The position numbers were made by a program, and so were the translations under genes. From contig JAJGOT010000202.1 of assembly GCA_022457155.1 (NCBI GenBank), forward strand, positions 313,501-377,500: 64,000 nt of DNA. The letters are read 5' to 3'. The notes under the pieces are model-generated. The model saw only the letters and a list, made by a program, of their open reading frames with translations, made no database searches and was not told the origin of the DNA. Shown here one piece after another: positions 13,801 to 28,800 of this stretch. The DNA comes from Cladopsammia gracilis. Taxonomy: Eukaryota; Cnidaria; Anthozoa; Scleractinia; Dendrophylliidae. Position 1 is the first letter of the stretch; each line of letters starts with the position of its first letter.

Positions 13801-16800
13801 CAGTCGGCTATTTATTGTTGGCACTGGTTTGCCAGTCGGATTACTTTGTGGTTAAACTACTATAAACAAAGTAAAACAAAAGCCGGTTTCTGATGATATG
13901 TGAATTCATGAATGTATATGCATGAATGTATACTTTGTTTCCTAGATGGCTCCGGTAATAGACATCGGTAAACCGTAACCCTCAATCTTAAGCCCAGATT
14001 ATGTTCATACGGCGAACTCCGAACTTTAAACTGCTGGCCGACGTTTGTGGTTTGCGGTTTAAGGGGAAACCCTCAATCTTAAGATCTCTACTGTCTTCGG
14101 ACGTTCTTCAAAAGGCAAATTACCTCCAATGGCCTTTCACACTCGAATTTATCCCCATCCCCCATTACAGCGACCTCGTTAAACAAAGCTGAGCAATTAT
14201 CCCCGGGGGATTCCCATACAAAATTCGTCGTAAATTTTAAAAGAAACTCCCAGGAACTTACCAGGTGGGTGGCTTGGTGTGGCTCATATTAACCCTTTCA
14301 CTCCCAGAGTCAATGATGGAGACATGTTGTGTAGTTCTAACTTTTGCGTCTGTTGACAAAATCCTATGGTGTGACCATTCAAATGAAACCTCTTCAGCAG
14401 TACTTTTGCATGGTACCATTTGTTCTAACTTCTCAGTCTGTCAACGAAATCCTATGGTGTGACCATTCAAATGAAACCTCTTCAGCAGTACTTTTGCATG
14501 GTACCATTTGTTCTAACTTCTCAGTCTGTCAACGAAATCCTATGGTGTGACCATTCAAATGAAACCTCTTCAGTAGTACTTTTGCATGGTACCATTTGTT
14601 CTAACTTTTGAGTCTGTTGATAAAATCCTATGGTGTGACCATTATAATGAAACCTCTTCAGCAGTACTTTTGCATGGTACCATTTTTTTTTTCAATATTT
14701 TACCAAATGAAATTTGGAATTTTTATTGAATTTTGATGTCTGGCGCTCTTGAGAGTTGAAGGGTTAATTAATACCCCTACGAGGTACCAATTATTTCTGA
14801 AAAGTTGTTTCTGTCAGCGTATTTTTCTGGCTTAATACTCTTAAAGGTGTCACAATAATCTGACAGTGACCATTTCGATTCAAACCCCCTTTGTGGTACC
14901 AAACCATGAATTTTAAACCCTAAAACATACGACGATAATGCCACTTTTATATGGGACCCCACCCCAGGAATTGCCTTAGTCTCTGACTGTGAATTTTGTT
15001 TATTGTATTTTCAGATAAAGATGAATGTTCGGATCCTAACATGTGCCTGAATGGTGTTTGTCAGAACTACCGCGGTGGATACCAGTGTGTGTGTAACCCG
15101 GGCTTCGTGGTCACAGAGGACATGAAAAACTGCGTAGGTCGGTATAGCGGATCGAGATGTCACTTTATTCAATACAATCAAATTTCCAATTTTAATCGAT
15201 CTTTTTCTATGCACACATGGTTTTTATATGTTTTTTTTTCGTTGGTAGATATCGATGAATGTGCCGTGAATAACAGCAACTGCGAAGAAATATGTAACAA
15301 CACTCTTGGAAGCTTCATGTGTGACTGTAGGGCAGGCTTTGCTCTTCAGCCTGATGGACTTACGTGTGGAGGTAAGGAAGAAAAAGGTGTCCGTTGTTTG
15401 TTTTAATGGGATTGAGAAAACTGTCCGTGATAAGGGATTGACTGTAGTTAGAACTCTACAGGACTAAACTTGGGCAGTGTAGGTCACTGATCTTGTCTTC
15501 AAATAGTCACATTACTACAATCTCCATCGTAACAGATATTGATGAGTGCCAAATCAACCCGGACATCTGTGGATCAGGAAGCACGTGTATTAACTCTAAG
15601 GGTGCCTACTACTGCACGTGTGCGCCTGGGTACGACCCTACAGCCGACAGAAGATCCTGTATCGGTACGTGTTATTTTACTCGCCTTGTGTATCAGTCAT
15701 CTCACGTGATCATACATGACGCCGGCTCATCATGTTTTCTTGCGCGCTTTTACGTCTTCTTTGTGTTCGAAACGTTAGCTTTAGAATTTCTTTAAGTTTA
15801 CCAATTTACCTTATCAACTCAGTCGATAAAACAAATTTTCGTGTTTCGCTCCTCCCACCAACGCAGCACCACAGTTGCTTTGAAAACTGATCCTTTTATT
15901 CCTGTGTTTTTCAAGGTTTCGTTTCATAAAGTTAGAAAAATTTTAGAGCTTTTATTCAGTCTACTTTAACGAGGACCTGTCCTTTAAGTTTGTGTCTTTA
16001 ACTGCCGTTTACTAAACGTCCAGACACCGTTGAAAAAAAGTGAACTAGAAGAAAATCGCAGGCAGTAAATATATCTTTTTGAGAAATGCGTTCCACAGGA
16101 CTATCCCGAAAGGAAGTTAAAAGGCGACCATAGGCTTACTTAGTTATAACATTTTGGTTTTTTAAGATTTGGTTTCGTTAAAATTTTTCATCAAGTTACA
16201 GTCGGACCTCTATTAAGCGGCCACCCTCGGGACTTTGAAAACTGGCCGCTTAATAGAGGTTGGCCGTTTAATAGAGGTACAGTATAAATTGGATAGAAAT
16301 GGCAGTCAACGTAATTTTATTGCCTCTATATAGCAAAAGGCTTGTTGAAAAGTGAACATATGTGAAGATAAATGCAAAAATCATTGAAACAAAAAATTAA
16401 GTGCCCTGTATTTGCGCATTTCAAGTCCGTGCAAAGTTCTAGCTGTAACACAGAGCATGTAGTCGATAAGTACAGTATTTTTTGGTGTTAGGTAGGTACA
16501 GAAAAATATGCAAATCCATGTAACAAAACATCAAGTTTCTTAGGCCTTTTTTGCCCGATAGTCTGTAAAAAGTTTAGCTCAAAATATTTCACGGACGATT
16601 TATTTAAAATAATCCGTCACTGCTGTTTGCCGTTGTGGAGCTCGGAGTTGTAACGAGAAGATCAAGTCATTTGCCTTTCCGATAGATAGGGCAAGGTCCT
16701 GGTAACCGTGAAACTGGGCAAGTGGAGATTAAATTGCAGTTTTTATTGTTATCAGTTATCACCTTCATATTATCTGTCACCATTTCGCTTGAAAAGATGA

Positions 16801-19800
16801 TTTGCTGGCCGCTTAATAGGGGTAAAAATACAGTAAATACTAAACTTGCAACAGCAAAAAGGTGGCCGCGGCCGCTTAATAGAGGTGGCCGTTGAATAGA
16901 GGTATCGAATACAGCACTTTACTGACAAATAATTCGGGACTTTGGAAAGTGGCCGCTTAATGGAGGGTGGCCGCTTAATAGGTGGCCGCTTAATAGAGGT
17001 CCGACTGTATTTCCTACGGGGCTCCGCCCTTTTTTAAGACTGTTTTTCGCACGAAAAAGATTGTTACTGTTCCTAATTTCACATGGATTTTTCTATATTT
17101 TTATTTCAGATGTGGATGAGTGTCAAAAAGATCCGATGCTTTGTACCAATGGTGTCTGTCGTAACACCCCAGGCTCATTTGAATGTATATGTGGTGACGG
17201 ATACGTTCTGGCCAAAGGAACCACTGCTTGTGTTGGTAGGTCGAGTGAAAACTATTTGTGCTGCAGTATGTCTGTGAACGACAGCGAAACACGCCCATGA
17301 ACTGACTTTGACGTCGAACCGCAAAGGTTCTTTTGAAAGGTCCTTCGCCGGAGGACCTTTTGTAAAACAGTTCAAGACAATGGCCGTTTGGAAAAAGAGT
17401 TTAATAGATGTTTTGGTAAAGATTTGCTATTAACTTTTGAACGTGTGGAACAGTTCATTGGCACAGTTTCTCGTCAGCTGCCAATGATTATAATCTCACC
17501 ATGGCTCAATACTGTACTAATAATTTGTCAACCTGTAGATGTGCAGGGATGAGTGTAATTCTATCTGAATCACTGTTGTGACAGAGCTTACAGCATCGAT
17601 ACTGTGGCAATACTGTGCTAATACTGTGCTAATACTGTGCAAGAAGTGTTTTCCCGCAGTTCTGGATGAGTGCCCAATGGGTTGTAAGGGTTTGCTGCAC
17701 CAATACTGTGGCAATGCTGTAATAGTACTACGCTGATACTGCGGCAATAGTTTTCACATATTGTTTTTCCCGCAGATGTGGATGAGTGTAAAGTCGATTT
17801 GGCTCAGTGCGGTGATAGCGCTGTCTGCACCAATACTGTGGGAAGTTACATTTGTAACTGTTTAGAAGGATTCGCTGGAATTGGGAATGAATGTAATGGT
17901 GAGTATAGCAAGCCAGTGTATTGGAATACCTTGTAAGATCTCGCTCTGATGAGGCTGCGTTTTGGTGTGGTGCTATAGGTTACATTCCCTTTTAAAATGG
18001 CTGCTAAAATTCATGTGTTTGTTCCACGTGTAAGAAATGTTTGTTTACCCTGTCATAATTTTATTGCGCTTTACACGTCAGACATCGATGAATGTACCAC
18101 AGGCGAGGCCCAGTGTGACTGGAATGCCACGTGCGTCAACACCCCAGGCTCTTTCAGCTGTGTATGCGAACCAGGTTACACAGGAGATGGTACACGCTGC
18201 AGTGGTAAGTTACGTCAACAGTGTGAAACGTATAACGCAGCTCTTCTCGTCTTTCTTGTCCATTCTTGTCTCGGAAATTGCTATGTCAGACATTGTTACA
18301 ATTTTACAACCTATTTCTCAAATTTGCCATAGTATACAATTAAAGATGATGTAATATATTAAGTTTCCATCATGATCAGTTCCAAAACCAAGAAAAGAGT
18401 TAAAAAACGACGCGTAGCAATTTTTTTTAAAGAAAATAGATATGTTGGAAATCCTAATGAAACATTATATCGCGTATCGTCTTAAGCTGACCACTAGATA
18501 TTAAAAGAGAAAACGAAGAAATGAAATCGTTAAATTTAAGGCTGGGTATCCAAACCTCCGTCTCTATCATGAATTTGATTGTGAATAGAGAGCTTAAGCA
18601 ACGACGACGGCAACGCCATGGAAAACGTCACTTGAAAAAAAGGATTCGCGCCTTTTTAAACTACTTTGCAGTAGTTCCAATTTGTTTAGTTTGCCTCATG
18701 TGTCTGGATTGTCCAGGAGCTAAATTTGAAGGAATGGCTTACTAGTTCAAATGGAGAAAGGAAAATTAACCGTTTACGTGTTTACGTGTTCACGTTGTTT
18801 TGCAGAGAACGGCAACGAAATGTACAAAAATGTAAAACGCACGTGCAGAGGCATTGTTTTCGCTCATTAAACTTATTGTTTTGTGCCGTTCTCGCTGCCG
18901 TCACCGTTGTGGTTGCTTCAGCTCTCTATTAATGATCCGACAACAGTGACGCTTTAACTCCTGTCGCTGTGTATTGTTTTGCAGATATAGATGAGTGTTT
19001 AACTGATCAACACCTGTGTGAAAACGGACAATGCACTAACCTAGATGGCTCTTATGAATGTCAGTGCGAGATTGGCTACATTCCAGCTGAGGATGGAAAG
19101 AGTTGTGTAGGTAAGCAGTGCAAAATCGTTTGAGCCCAGGGGAATAGATGGTCTGTTTTATAAAAGTATGGTCGTCAGCCGTATAAGAGCAGTCCGGTCC
19201 TGAAATAGACTGTGGTTGGTGATAGTGATTGGGTTTTCGACAAACTGAGCGGAAGTCATCAGAGTCATGCGATTGAATAGTCTTCAGTTACAGTTATTTA
19301 TCTCGCTTGTTGTTGATATGATTGTCAATAAAAACACGGTATAACTGACCAGCATTGTTGGCATCGATAACTAACCAACATTGTCATCTTACTTCACACG
19401 CAGTATTGCTTGCACAGGGACCTTTTGTTCAGTATTTGAGAGATTTGTTGACGGATTTGCAATACAATGCATGCGGGATTTGTTCTTTGGGGATTTACAA
19501 CGTCCTACACCCTAGAACAGTTTTCTGCACGCTTAAAAAGCTGCAAAGATTATTCATGATAATTTTTCGGCACGCTTCCCTTCTTAATTAAAACGTTTAT
19601 TTGTAGGTATTTTATTCATATTTCTACGATGTTTTGATTGTTGTTCCTGTTTCCTTCTTGATCGCTATTGAAATCTTTTCTTTTAAATTTGTTGTTCTTC
19701 AATGTTGTTCTTTTCAAGTTCTCGTCTATTAACGTTTTGGGTCGTCTTGTTGTCTGTTTCATTAGTTTCGTTTATTACTTCAGTTTGCGTGTGTTTCAAT

Positions 19801-22800
19801 ATTTTTTTAATCGAGTCTTGATTGTTTTACTTCAACTCCTAGATATCGACGAGTGTCAGATGTTTCCTCTGTGTTATCATGGCCGTTGTGAGAACACGCC
19901 AGGAATGTTTCATTGCACTTGTGATGACGGATTTCAGCTCGATAAACACGGAACAAATTGCACAGGTACACTGAACACGCCTGTAAGACGGACACCTCTC
20001 AAAGATGGACATCAGCTGCTGGCTGGTTCCGTTGTTGTACATTCTCTTACAATGAAATCTTCAAGCTTTTGACTTTGTATGAAATCCTAAAGGTCGGCAC
20101 ATGCGAGGCGACTAGTCGCGCCAAACGAAATTTGACGACCAGTCGGAAGGAATCTCCTCGTGTGTACTGGCCGTGCAACTAGTCGCTGCGACCAAATAAA
20201 AGAATTAACCAATTAAATGCTAATAGAGCAGTTTTCAATCCACCGTAGGAAAAAAGATGGCGGCTGTTCATTTTACCACAATACCTTGCGGACCTAACAC
20301 GGCACATAAGGCACAAAGAAAGCCAAATTTTTGCAATATTTGTTCCAGTACTAAGGACAATGTGTAGACTAGGTTTGAAGATTTTATAACTTTTCTTTAC
20401 ATTTTTATGAACGTTGTTAAGGTTTTTGTGCGCTAAGAATTATGGGTAAATGTACCAGTCGCCATCTTTTTTCCTACCGAGGATTGAGTGTCGAAAGTAA
20501 TAGCCAACACAATTGCTTTGGTTTTGCATTGCTACGCTTTGTGATTGGCTAAAAAATCTCGCGCCACTTTCTCGACCAATCAGAAGTAAAACCAAAACCA
20601 ATCGTGACTTGCTCACACGCGTTTTCCCGCGCTTGGCGCCACCGACATGTAATTGCTTCGAGCTCTGATTGGTTCATTGGATTGTTTACGACTGCTGTGA
20701 TTAGTCAAAGTAATTATTTTGGTTTTGGTTTTACGACACTCAATTGAAAACTACTCTAAAACAGCAAACCAGTCGCTGCAACCAATCTCTTCGTGTAAAC
20801 AACAACAGGCGACTTGGTCGCCGCAACCAGTCGGCTCGTGTGTACCGACCTTTTCTAAGTAGTACTGATGTGACAGTTAATAATCGTGCTTTGCCGTCGT
20901 CTGTAATACTGATCGAAGTCAATTTATCCAAAACAAAGCGGTACAAAGTTTGTTAATTGTATTTCAGCTTTTTAGTAGTATAGAGGTATAGTTTATGAAT
21001 CCAGATTTGCTTTTTTTAGATATCGACGAATGCTCTGTCACTGGCATGTGTATCAACGGTCGGTGCGTGAACGAGATGGGAACATACCGCTGTGAATGTG
21101 ATGGCGACTTCATGCCTAACCCCGCGGGCTCCGGATGCATTGGTAAGGCACTTTCATTTCTTCTATTACCGCAACATGTCGTCAGGTCGCCAGTAGTTGC
21201 CGTTAATTGTTTAAAGCATCTATCCTGCCCCCACCCCTATCCTATCTATCCTGTCCCCACCCCTATCCTATCTATCCTATCTTCGAGTTTGGAGATCTCT
21301 GAAGGAGAAAGTTTATATTTAACAATTAGATTATGGGCTCGAGATTTCTATCACGTGATAGTTGATGAGGGCGAATCCCTCATCAACTATCACGCGATAG
21401 AAACCAAGAGCGAATAATCTAATTGTTTTAGTTTAAATCTAATAGACGTTTAAAACTTAACAACAAATACTCTTCACAGACACTTCGAAAACGCGAAGCG
21501 GCCGCCATTAGGCTGCTCACTCTACTCACTTTCTACAACAGAATAGATAGTGAGTAGCGTAACCAATAAGAGAACAGCATTCGTGATAGAACTCTAGTAG
21601 ATTTATACTAAAATTCGATATTTTTTGCCAGTTATAATTAATTTTTTTTATTTCTAGACATGCGCAAAGGGAATTGTCATCTGAGTGTTGTGAATGACAC
21701 GTGCCTGAACCCACTGTCCTCAGCTTACCGCGCCTCTTGCTGTTGTACGACTGGGAAAGCCTGGGGAGAGCCATGCGAGCAGTGTCCTCAGAAGGGAACG
21801 GGTAAAAACTGCTACCCAGTTCTTTTTATGTTATCTGTGAACTCATAAGTCTCAAAATCAATGGTCGCTACTCACTGAAATCTGCCAAGCAAGATCTCCT
21901 TGTTGTACCAACGACGGATCGGAAGACTTTTGGTGACCGAGCTTTTGCTAAGGCCGGCACTCCTTTCCTTCCACAGCACATCCGATGCGCATCGAGTGTT
22001 GACTGCTTTGAGAAGCGCCTAAAGACAGATTTGTTCAAAAATGCTTATTTTACATAGTCTAATTTTATAGCTGATTTCGTTGTTGATCATACACCGATTT
22101 AAAATTTTTACAAGTCTTATTTTTCACCGTAGAATTAGCATAGTAATTTAAACTTTTAATTTACTATTTAATTCGAAAGTATTTTTCTATAACATTTATC
22201 ACCATTATTTACATTTTTATTTATATATATAACGATTACATGTATGTTGTAAATAGTTAGCGTTTTAGAAATATCATTATTATTATTTTATCTTTCCTTA
22301 GTCATTGTTTACCTCAATTCTTCTTGAACACTGCGGTTTTGCTCATGCACCTTTTTTATTTCAGAGGAGTTCCTTCGTCTATGCCCTGGCGGAATAGGCT
22401 TTGTCCCAGATCCATTCACTCTCGTCATTAAGGGTAGGATAAATGTTTCCCTTTTTTATTGCTTATTTGTTGAGGCATAGTCTCCAGGGAAACTGTTATT
22501 TGGATCGTCACGCAACGCTCAGTGGGGTGAAGGTTTGCGTGACTACCCAAATTACGGTTGCCTTGCATTCGAGTTATTAAATAACCCTTTAACTCCCAAG
22601 AGTGACAAAAATCAAAATTCAAGAAAAATCCCATATTCTATTTTGTAAAATATTGAAAAATAAGTTGTACCATGCAAAAGTACTGCTAAAGAGGTTTCAT
22701 TTGAATGGTCACACCATAGGATTTCATCCACAGACTCAAAAGTTAGAACAAATGGTACCATGCAAAAGTACTGCTGAAGAGGTTTCATTTGAATGGTCAC

Positions 22801-25800
22801 ACCATAGGATTTCGTCCAAAGACTAAAAAGTTAGAACAAATGGTACCATGCAAAAGTACTGCTGAAGAGGTTTCATTTGAATGGTCACACCATAGGATTT
22901 CGTCCAAAGACTAAAAAGTTAGAACAAATGGTACCATGCAAAAGTACTGCTGAAGAGGTTTCATTTGAATGGTCACACCATAGTATTTCATCGACAGACT
23001 CAAAAGTTAGAACAAATGGTACCATGCAAAAGTACTGCTGAAGAGGTTTCATTTGAATGGTCACACCATAGGATTTCGTCCAAAGACTAAAAAGTTAGAA
23101 CAAATGGTACCATGCAAAAGTACTGCTGAAGAGGTTTCATTTGAATGGTCACACCATAGTATTTCATCAACAGACTCAAAAGTTAGAACAAATGGTACCA
23201 TGCAAAAGTACTGCTCAATAGCTTTCATTTGAATGGTCACACGATAAGATTTCATCCACAGACTCAAAAGTAAGAACTACATTAGATGTCTCCATTATTG
23301 ACTCTGGTAGTGAAAGGGTTAAAGCATGGATAACTCTTATCTTGTTTTGTTTTTAGTATTATTGTTGTTTCGTTTTATTCACTGCAGATGTGGATGAATG
23401 CAAGGAACTCCCTGGAGTCTGTAGTCAGGGACGCTGTATAAACACAATGGGCAGTTTCAACTGTTACTGTCCTGGAGGATTCAAACACGACATCACAACT
23501 GGAACTTGTATTGGTACGTTCTTGTCACATCAAAAAGCGGTTTTCAATTGAGTGTCGAAAGTAATTTCGCGATTGCTTTGGTTTTGCATTGCTACGCTTT
23601 GTGATTGGCTAAAAAATCTCGCGCCACTTTCTCGACCAATCAGAAGTAAAACCAAAACCAATCGTGTCTTGCTCGCACGCGTTTTCCCGCGCTTGGCGCC
23701 GGTGACTTGCATTTGCTTCGAGCTCTGACTGGTTCATTGGATTGTTTACGACTGCTGTGATTGGTCAGAGTAATTACTTTGGTTTTGGTTTTACGACACT
23801 CAACTGGAAACCACTCTTTATTTAATACGCACTGATGCGATTATTGTTTTGTTGACATTGGTATTTCTGTTTCTTTAGACGTGGACGAATGCAAAGAAAT
23901 AGACTTTATCTGTGGGTTGGATGGGATATGCATCAATAGGAATGGAAGTTATGACTGTGTGTGTCCCGAGGGACAGACCGCGAACCCGAACAACGGCCGA
24001 TGCGAAGGTGGGTAGCTACGCCTTGAAAAGTGCAATGTGGCAATCAAAATTTTAATCATTGAAACATTTGACCTGTTGTAAGCGCAGAAAAAGACGTGTT
24101 AGTGCGCCATATACCAAGTACCGAGATGATGTTCTAAGCTGTTTCGTCAGAACACGTTGTGGGAATTTCTTGAAAGTACCATACAAACACAAAAAGTCAG
24201 CAGATAGTTGCTTACGAAAATGACGGGGAGAACGATTTTATAAAACATTAAACTACTTGGATAATAATAGAGATGGAGAAAATGAGAAAGATAAACTTTA
24301 TTACCTCCAGAGCAACCAAAATCAAAATTCATAAAAAAAAATAGAAATGCACTTTGTAAAATACTTTGAAACAAACTCTACCATTGGAAAGTACCGCTCA
24401 GTAGTTTTTATTTGAATGGTCACACTTTAGGATGTATCCACAGACTCAAATGTTAGAACCACATTGTACATCACAATAAACAGTGCCACAGGAAAGTACC
24501 GCTCAGAAACTTTCATTTAAATGGTCACACTTTAGAGAAAACACTTTAAAACTGCACGTTTTTCTTTTGTCATTTTTGTTTTCCAGATAAGCGACCACAA
24601 GAATGTTTCATGATAGTCGAAGGTGGTGAATCATCTTCGAATTCGAAACCGGTTTGTAGAAACCAGTTTTCCAACAACGTGACGCGGAAGGACTGCTGTT
24701 GTACTGAAGTGGGCGAGGCTTACAGATCAGAATGCAATCTGTGCCCTAAAAAAGGAACCAGTAAGCTACGTTAAAATCTCATTGCTATCGTATGTGCTTT
24801 GGAAATTTGAACGTGTTCATAGAACCGAAGAATTTCTGATTTTTCCTTCTGTATGGCAGGAGATTTTGTTCACTTAACCACATGCCTAAACATGCTACAT
24901 AAGTGACTAAACACTGCTGTTCGTTAAGTGCTTTTGATCTTATGCAGTGCTTCTGTTTAAATAACATTTGTCTTAAACAAGTAATGAGCTGATGAAAATT
25001 TGGTTTTATCAACAGTGTTGATCAGCAAGGCAAATTGATCACCGAAAAGAGATCCAGAAGCTGATGTTTCGAGTGCTTGCCCTTCATCAAAGCGAACGAG
25101 CTAATAGAGCAGTTTTCAATTGAGTGTCGAAAGTAATTACACAATTGCTTTGGTTTTGCATTGCTACGCTTTGTGATTGGCTAAAAAATCTCGCGCCACT
25201 TTCTCGACCAATCAGAAGTAAAACCAAAACCAATCGTGACTTGCTCGCACGTGTTTTCCCGCGCTTGGCGCCGCCGACATGCAATTGCTTCGAGCTCTGA
25301 TTGGTTCATTGGATTGTTTACGACTGCTGTGATTGGTCAGAGTAATTACTTTGGTTTTGGTTTTACCACACTCAATTAAAAACTGCTCTAAGCCTGAAAA
25401 CGAATCTTCCTCTTGGTTACAATTTTCACGCTGTTCTCTTGATAGAATATTAATGATCTTAACTTAACAACGAGTGCTAAATTGCGACGATTTCTTTGTG
25501 ACAAAGAAAGTACTATTTTAACAGCTAAATGCTTTCATTTTTTGTTGGTGTTGGTATATTTGTAATTTTGGGCTGTTGTGTAAGGAAATCTAAATGTGTA
25601 TTTAATTAGTGATCTTGAGTATAAGGACCCCCTTCAAAATCTAGTAGTGTGAAAATCTAGTAGTAGGCCTCCATCATCAGTGAACGTAAACCACATCGCA
25701 TGCAAACCAAACTGACTTGAATTTTCTTTTGCACAGTCAAGTTTGCAGCGTTATGTTTGGATATAACACTTGAACCACCAACAACATCTGGCTCTCTTCA

Positions 25801-28800
25801 AGTAACTTCTCCCTTCCCCACTCCCCCTGAGTTGGGACACTCCACTGAGATTATATTCCCTGTGGAAGTCACGACACCAACAGCAACAGCTGCACCAAGA
25901 GGTAAGAGTAAGTAGTGCGTGCCAGTAAGAAACCGTGTGTGTCTTGTTTGCGTGACCTCATATAAAAACGAAGTGTTGACAGTACAACGCAGATTCGAAC
26001 AGAGAGCATGACAACATAGTACTACAATAGAAGAATTTCTATCAACCTGTTTTAATCGGACACCCTTTATTACGCGGACGGTACGTAGACAAAGTCCCCA
26101 ATTTTTGTTTCCATATTTACTGTAAAGAATACGGCCTCCATTAAACGGAATCCTATATAAAGGGCATGTACGTACGTAAGCAAAGTCCTAGTTTTTGTTC
26201 TCATATTTATTTAGTGTCCGTAATAGGAGAGGGGGATTTTCGCCAGGTATTTATTTCCTATCCATCATTGCCGAATATCTGTGATAGAGAGATGTCCGCA
26301 GGCGATGGCGAGGGTCATGTGACTGTACTAACCAAAACCCAAAACTCTGTACTCTCCACGGAGACTCCTGGTAAGAGTGTCACGTGATAGTTCACTGGTT
26401 TGTGGCGGGATCAGCTATCTGTCCCCTGACGGCTGAATATCTAGAAATAACTTGGCAGAGATTCTGTTCAATTTAAGATCATCTTTAAGGCATTCACTCT
26501 ATCTGTCTTCATGTTGCAGATGTGAATGAGTGTGAACTCTTCCCAGAGCTGTGTTTGTATGGGAAATGTACTGACACACGAGACAGGTATCGCTGTGAAT
26601 GTCCTCTGGGGTATAAGCTTGGACCTAAAGGAAAGATGTGCAAAGGTAAATACGACATTTATGGACTGGACTAATAATAAAGTGTATTATCGTTTGTCGC
26701 AGGCTCTCTACGACTATGGAAGGCCAAAAATGATACTTTGCAAGTTCGTAGATCTCTAGCTGCGTCGTTTATTCCATCTATTTTAATACTTTGGGATACG
26801 TTTATTGATACATCATCAACAATTTCCACTTAAATTTGTGGCAGGTCAATTTCTGGTTCATTTAACCTTCAAGAATTTTATAGTAATGTGTAGTTTATCC
26901 CTCTCTTAACAGATGTAGACGAATGTAAGATGTCTCCATGTAGGAACGGCACCTGTCTGAACACATTTGGTAGTTTTCTCTGTACCTGTCCTAAAGGATC
27001 AAAACTCGACATCACTGGTCTGGGATGCAAAGGTTAGTGCAGGCTGTCAAACGTATTTTTAGCTATTTAATCTTTCACTGTCATGACTGCTCAAGTTCAA
27101 AGGTGAAAAATAATGACATTTTGCAAATCATTGAAAAATGAAAAGCACCATTTGACAACACTGCTCAGAAGCTTTCAACCGAATGGTCACACTTAAAGAA
27201 GTCAGAACTTCCTTGTTCAGCATATTACAGAACCACCGTCTCAAAAGTTAGAACTACCTTCCAGGGGCGTTGCTAGGGGGTCAAACTGTAGCTTGATATC
27301 AACACAATAGGGGAGGGGGGAGTGGTCCTGGGGTGCCTGTGAGTAATTTTAGTAAGGCACAGCGTGGATATCGGCATGACAATCTGGTATGAACCCTGGG
27401 TATGACACAGTTTGACACCCTCCCCCCCCCCCCCCCCCCCGCCCTTTGAAAAATCATAGTTACGCCCCTGCCTTGTACAGCATAACAAACAGTACCGCAG
27501 GAAAGTACTGCTCAATAGCTCTCATTTGAATGGTCACACAGCTTGATTCAAACGTTAACAGATAATTGTTTTTTGTGGTCGGTTTGCCTGACCGCATGTT
27601 GTACTAGTTCGCATTACGTACTTCTCCGTCTCTTCACTACAGTAGCAAGGTCGTTTTAAAACTTTAAAGCTACCACTTTCGTATAGTTGTCTGAATGCGG
27701 AATGTTGCTAGGTCACCAGTGTCACTAGGACGTTCCATACGTTCTTCTGTCCAAAGTTATAAAATGTCTAAAGTTTTGTTTTCTTGATTTCATTATCTTT
27801 ATCGTGCTCAATTCGATACCCTTTTAATTTTTCAAGATATGGACGAATGTCTAGAGCCAGGCTACTGCGAGCACGGTCGTTGTGAGAATTTCATCGGCGG
27901 GTTTAACTGCCGCTGTGATAGCGGCTACGTTAGATCAGACGACAACAAGACCTGTGTGGGTAAGTGGAATAAAATGCTTTCAATTGAGTGTCGAAAGTAA
28001 TCTCGCGATTGCTTTGGTTTTGCATTGCTACGCTTTGTGATTGGCTGAAAATTCTCGCGCCACTTTATCAACCAATCAGAAGTAAAACCAAAACCAATCT
28101 TGACTTGCTCGCACGCGTTTTCCCGCGCTTGGCGCCGGCTGCATGTATTTACTTCGAGTTCTGATTGGTTCATTGGATTGTGTGCCTCTCTTGTGATTGG
28201 TCAGAGTGATAACTTTAGTTTTTGATTTTACGGCACTTTTCAGTTAAATGTATATGACTCAAACTACCTGCAATGGTACAGCACGATATCCCCTCAAGAA
28301 TAATGAATAGCATTACTTGCAAAGAGCAGCTTGAAATAATGGATATCATTAATTCAGGCTACTTAACGAAGTGGGAAGAAGTGCAACGAAGACTCAAAAT
28401 TATATGAAAGCAACGGCGCGGTGACAATTTTTCCAGCTCGTGAGCTTCTGTATCCAATAGGTGGTTTTCACGTTACGTCACGGCGGCCATGTTGGTGCAC
28501 ACTTACAAAAGAATTTTAATGAACTTCTTTTGTTATGTGCACCAACATGGCCGCCATGGCCTTTGTCATTTGAGTCCCACAGGACTGAAGGTCACGTGAG
28601 TGAAAACCATCTATAGGTTTACCCTAACCCTAACCCTAATCTTCTTTGGCATTTTTCCCCCTTTTACTCCCTTTCGCGGTCGCCTTAATTTTTCTGTTAT
28701 GGTGCAACAAAGCACCACGGGAAGATACCATCTCGATGGCGGTCTGAATTAATGATATCCATAATTTCAAGCTGCTCTTTGCAAGTAATGCTATTCATTA

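Noticed and set aside
14265..14550. Short ORFs with repeated peptides ([12 protein letters not shown] type), also at 22612-23267 and 51617-51847
   Set aside because: They read through 88-bp tandem repeats whose length is not a multiple of 3, so the frame changes each unit; no start context or splice sites.
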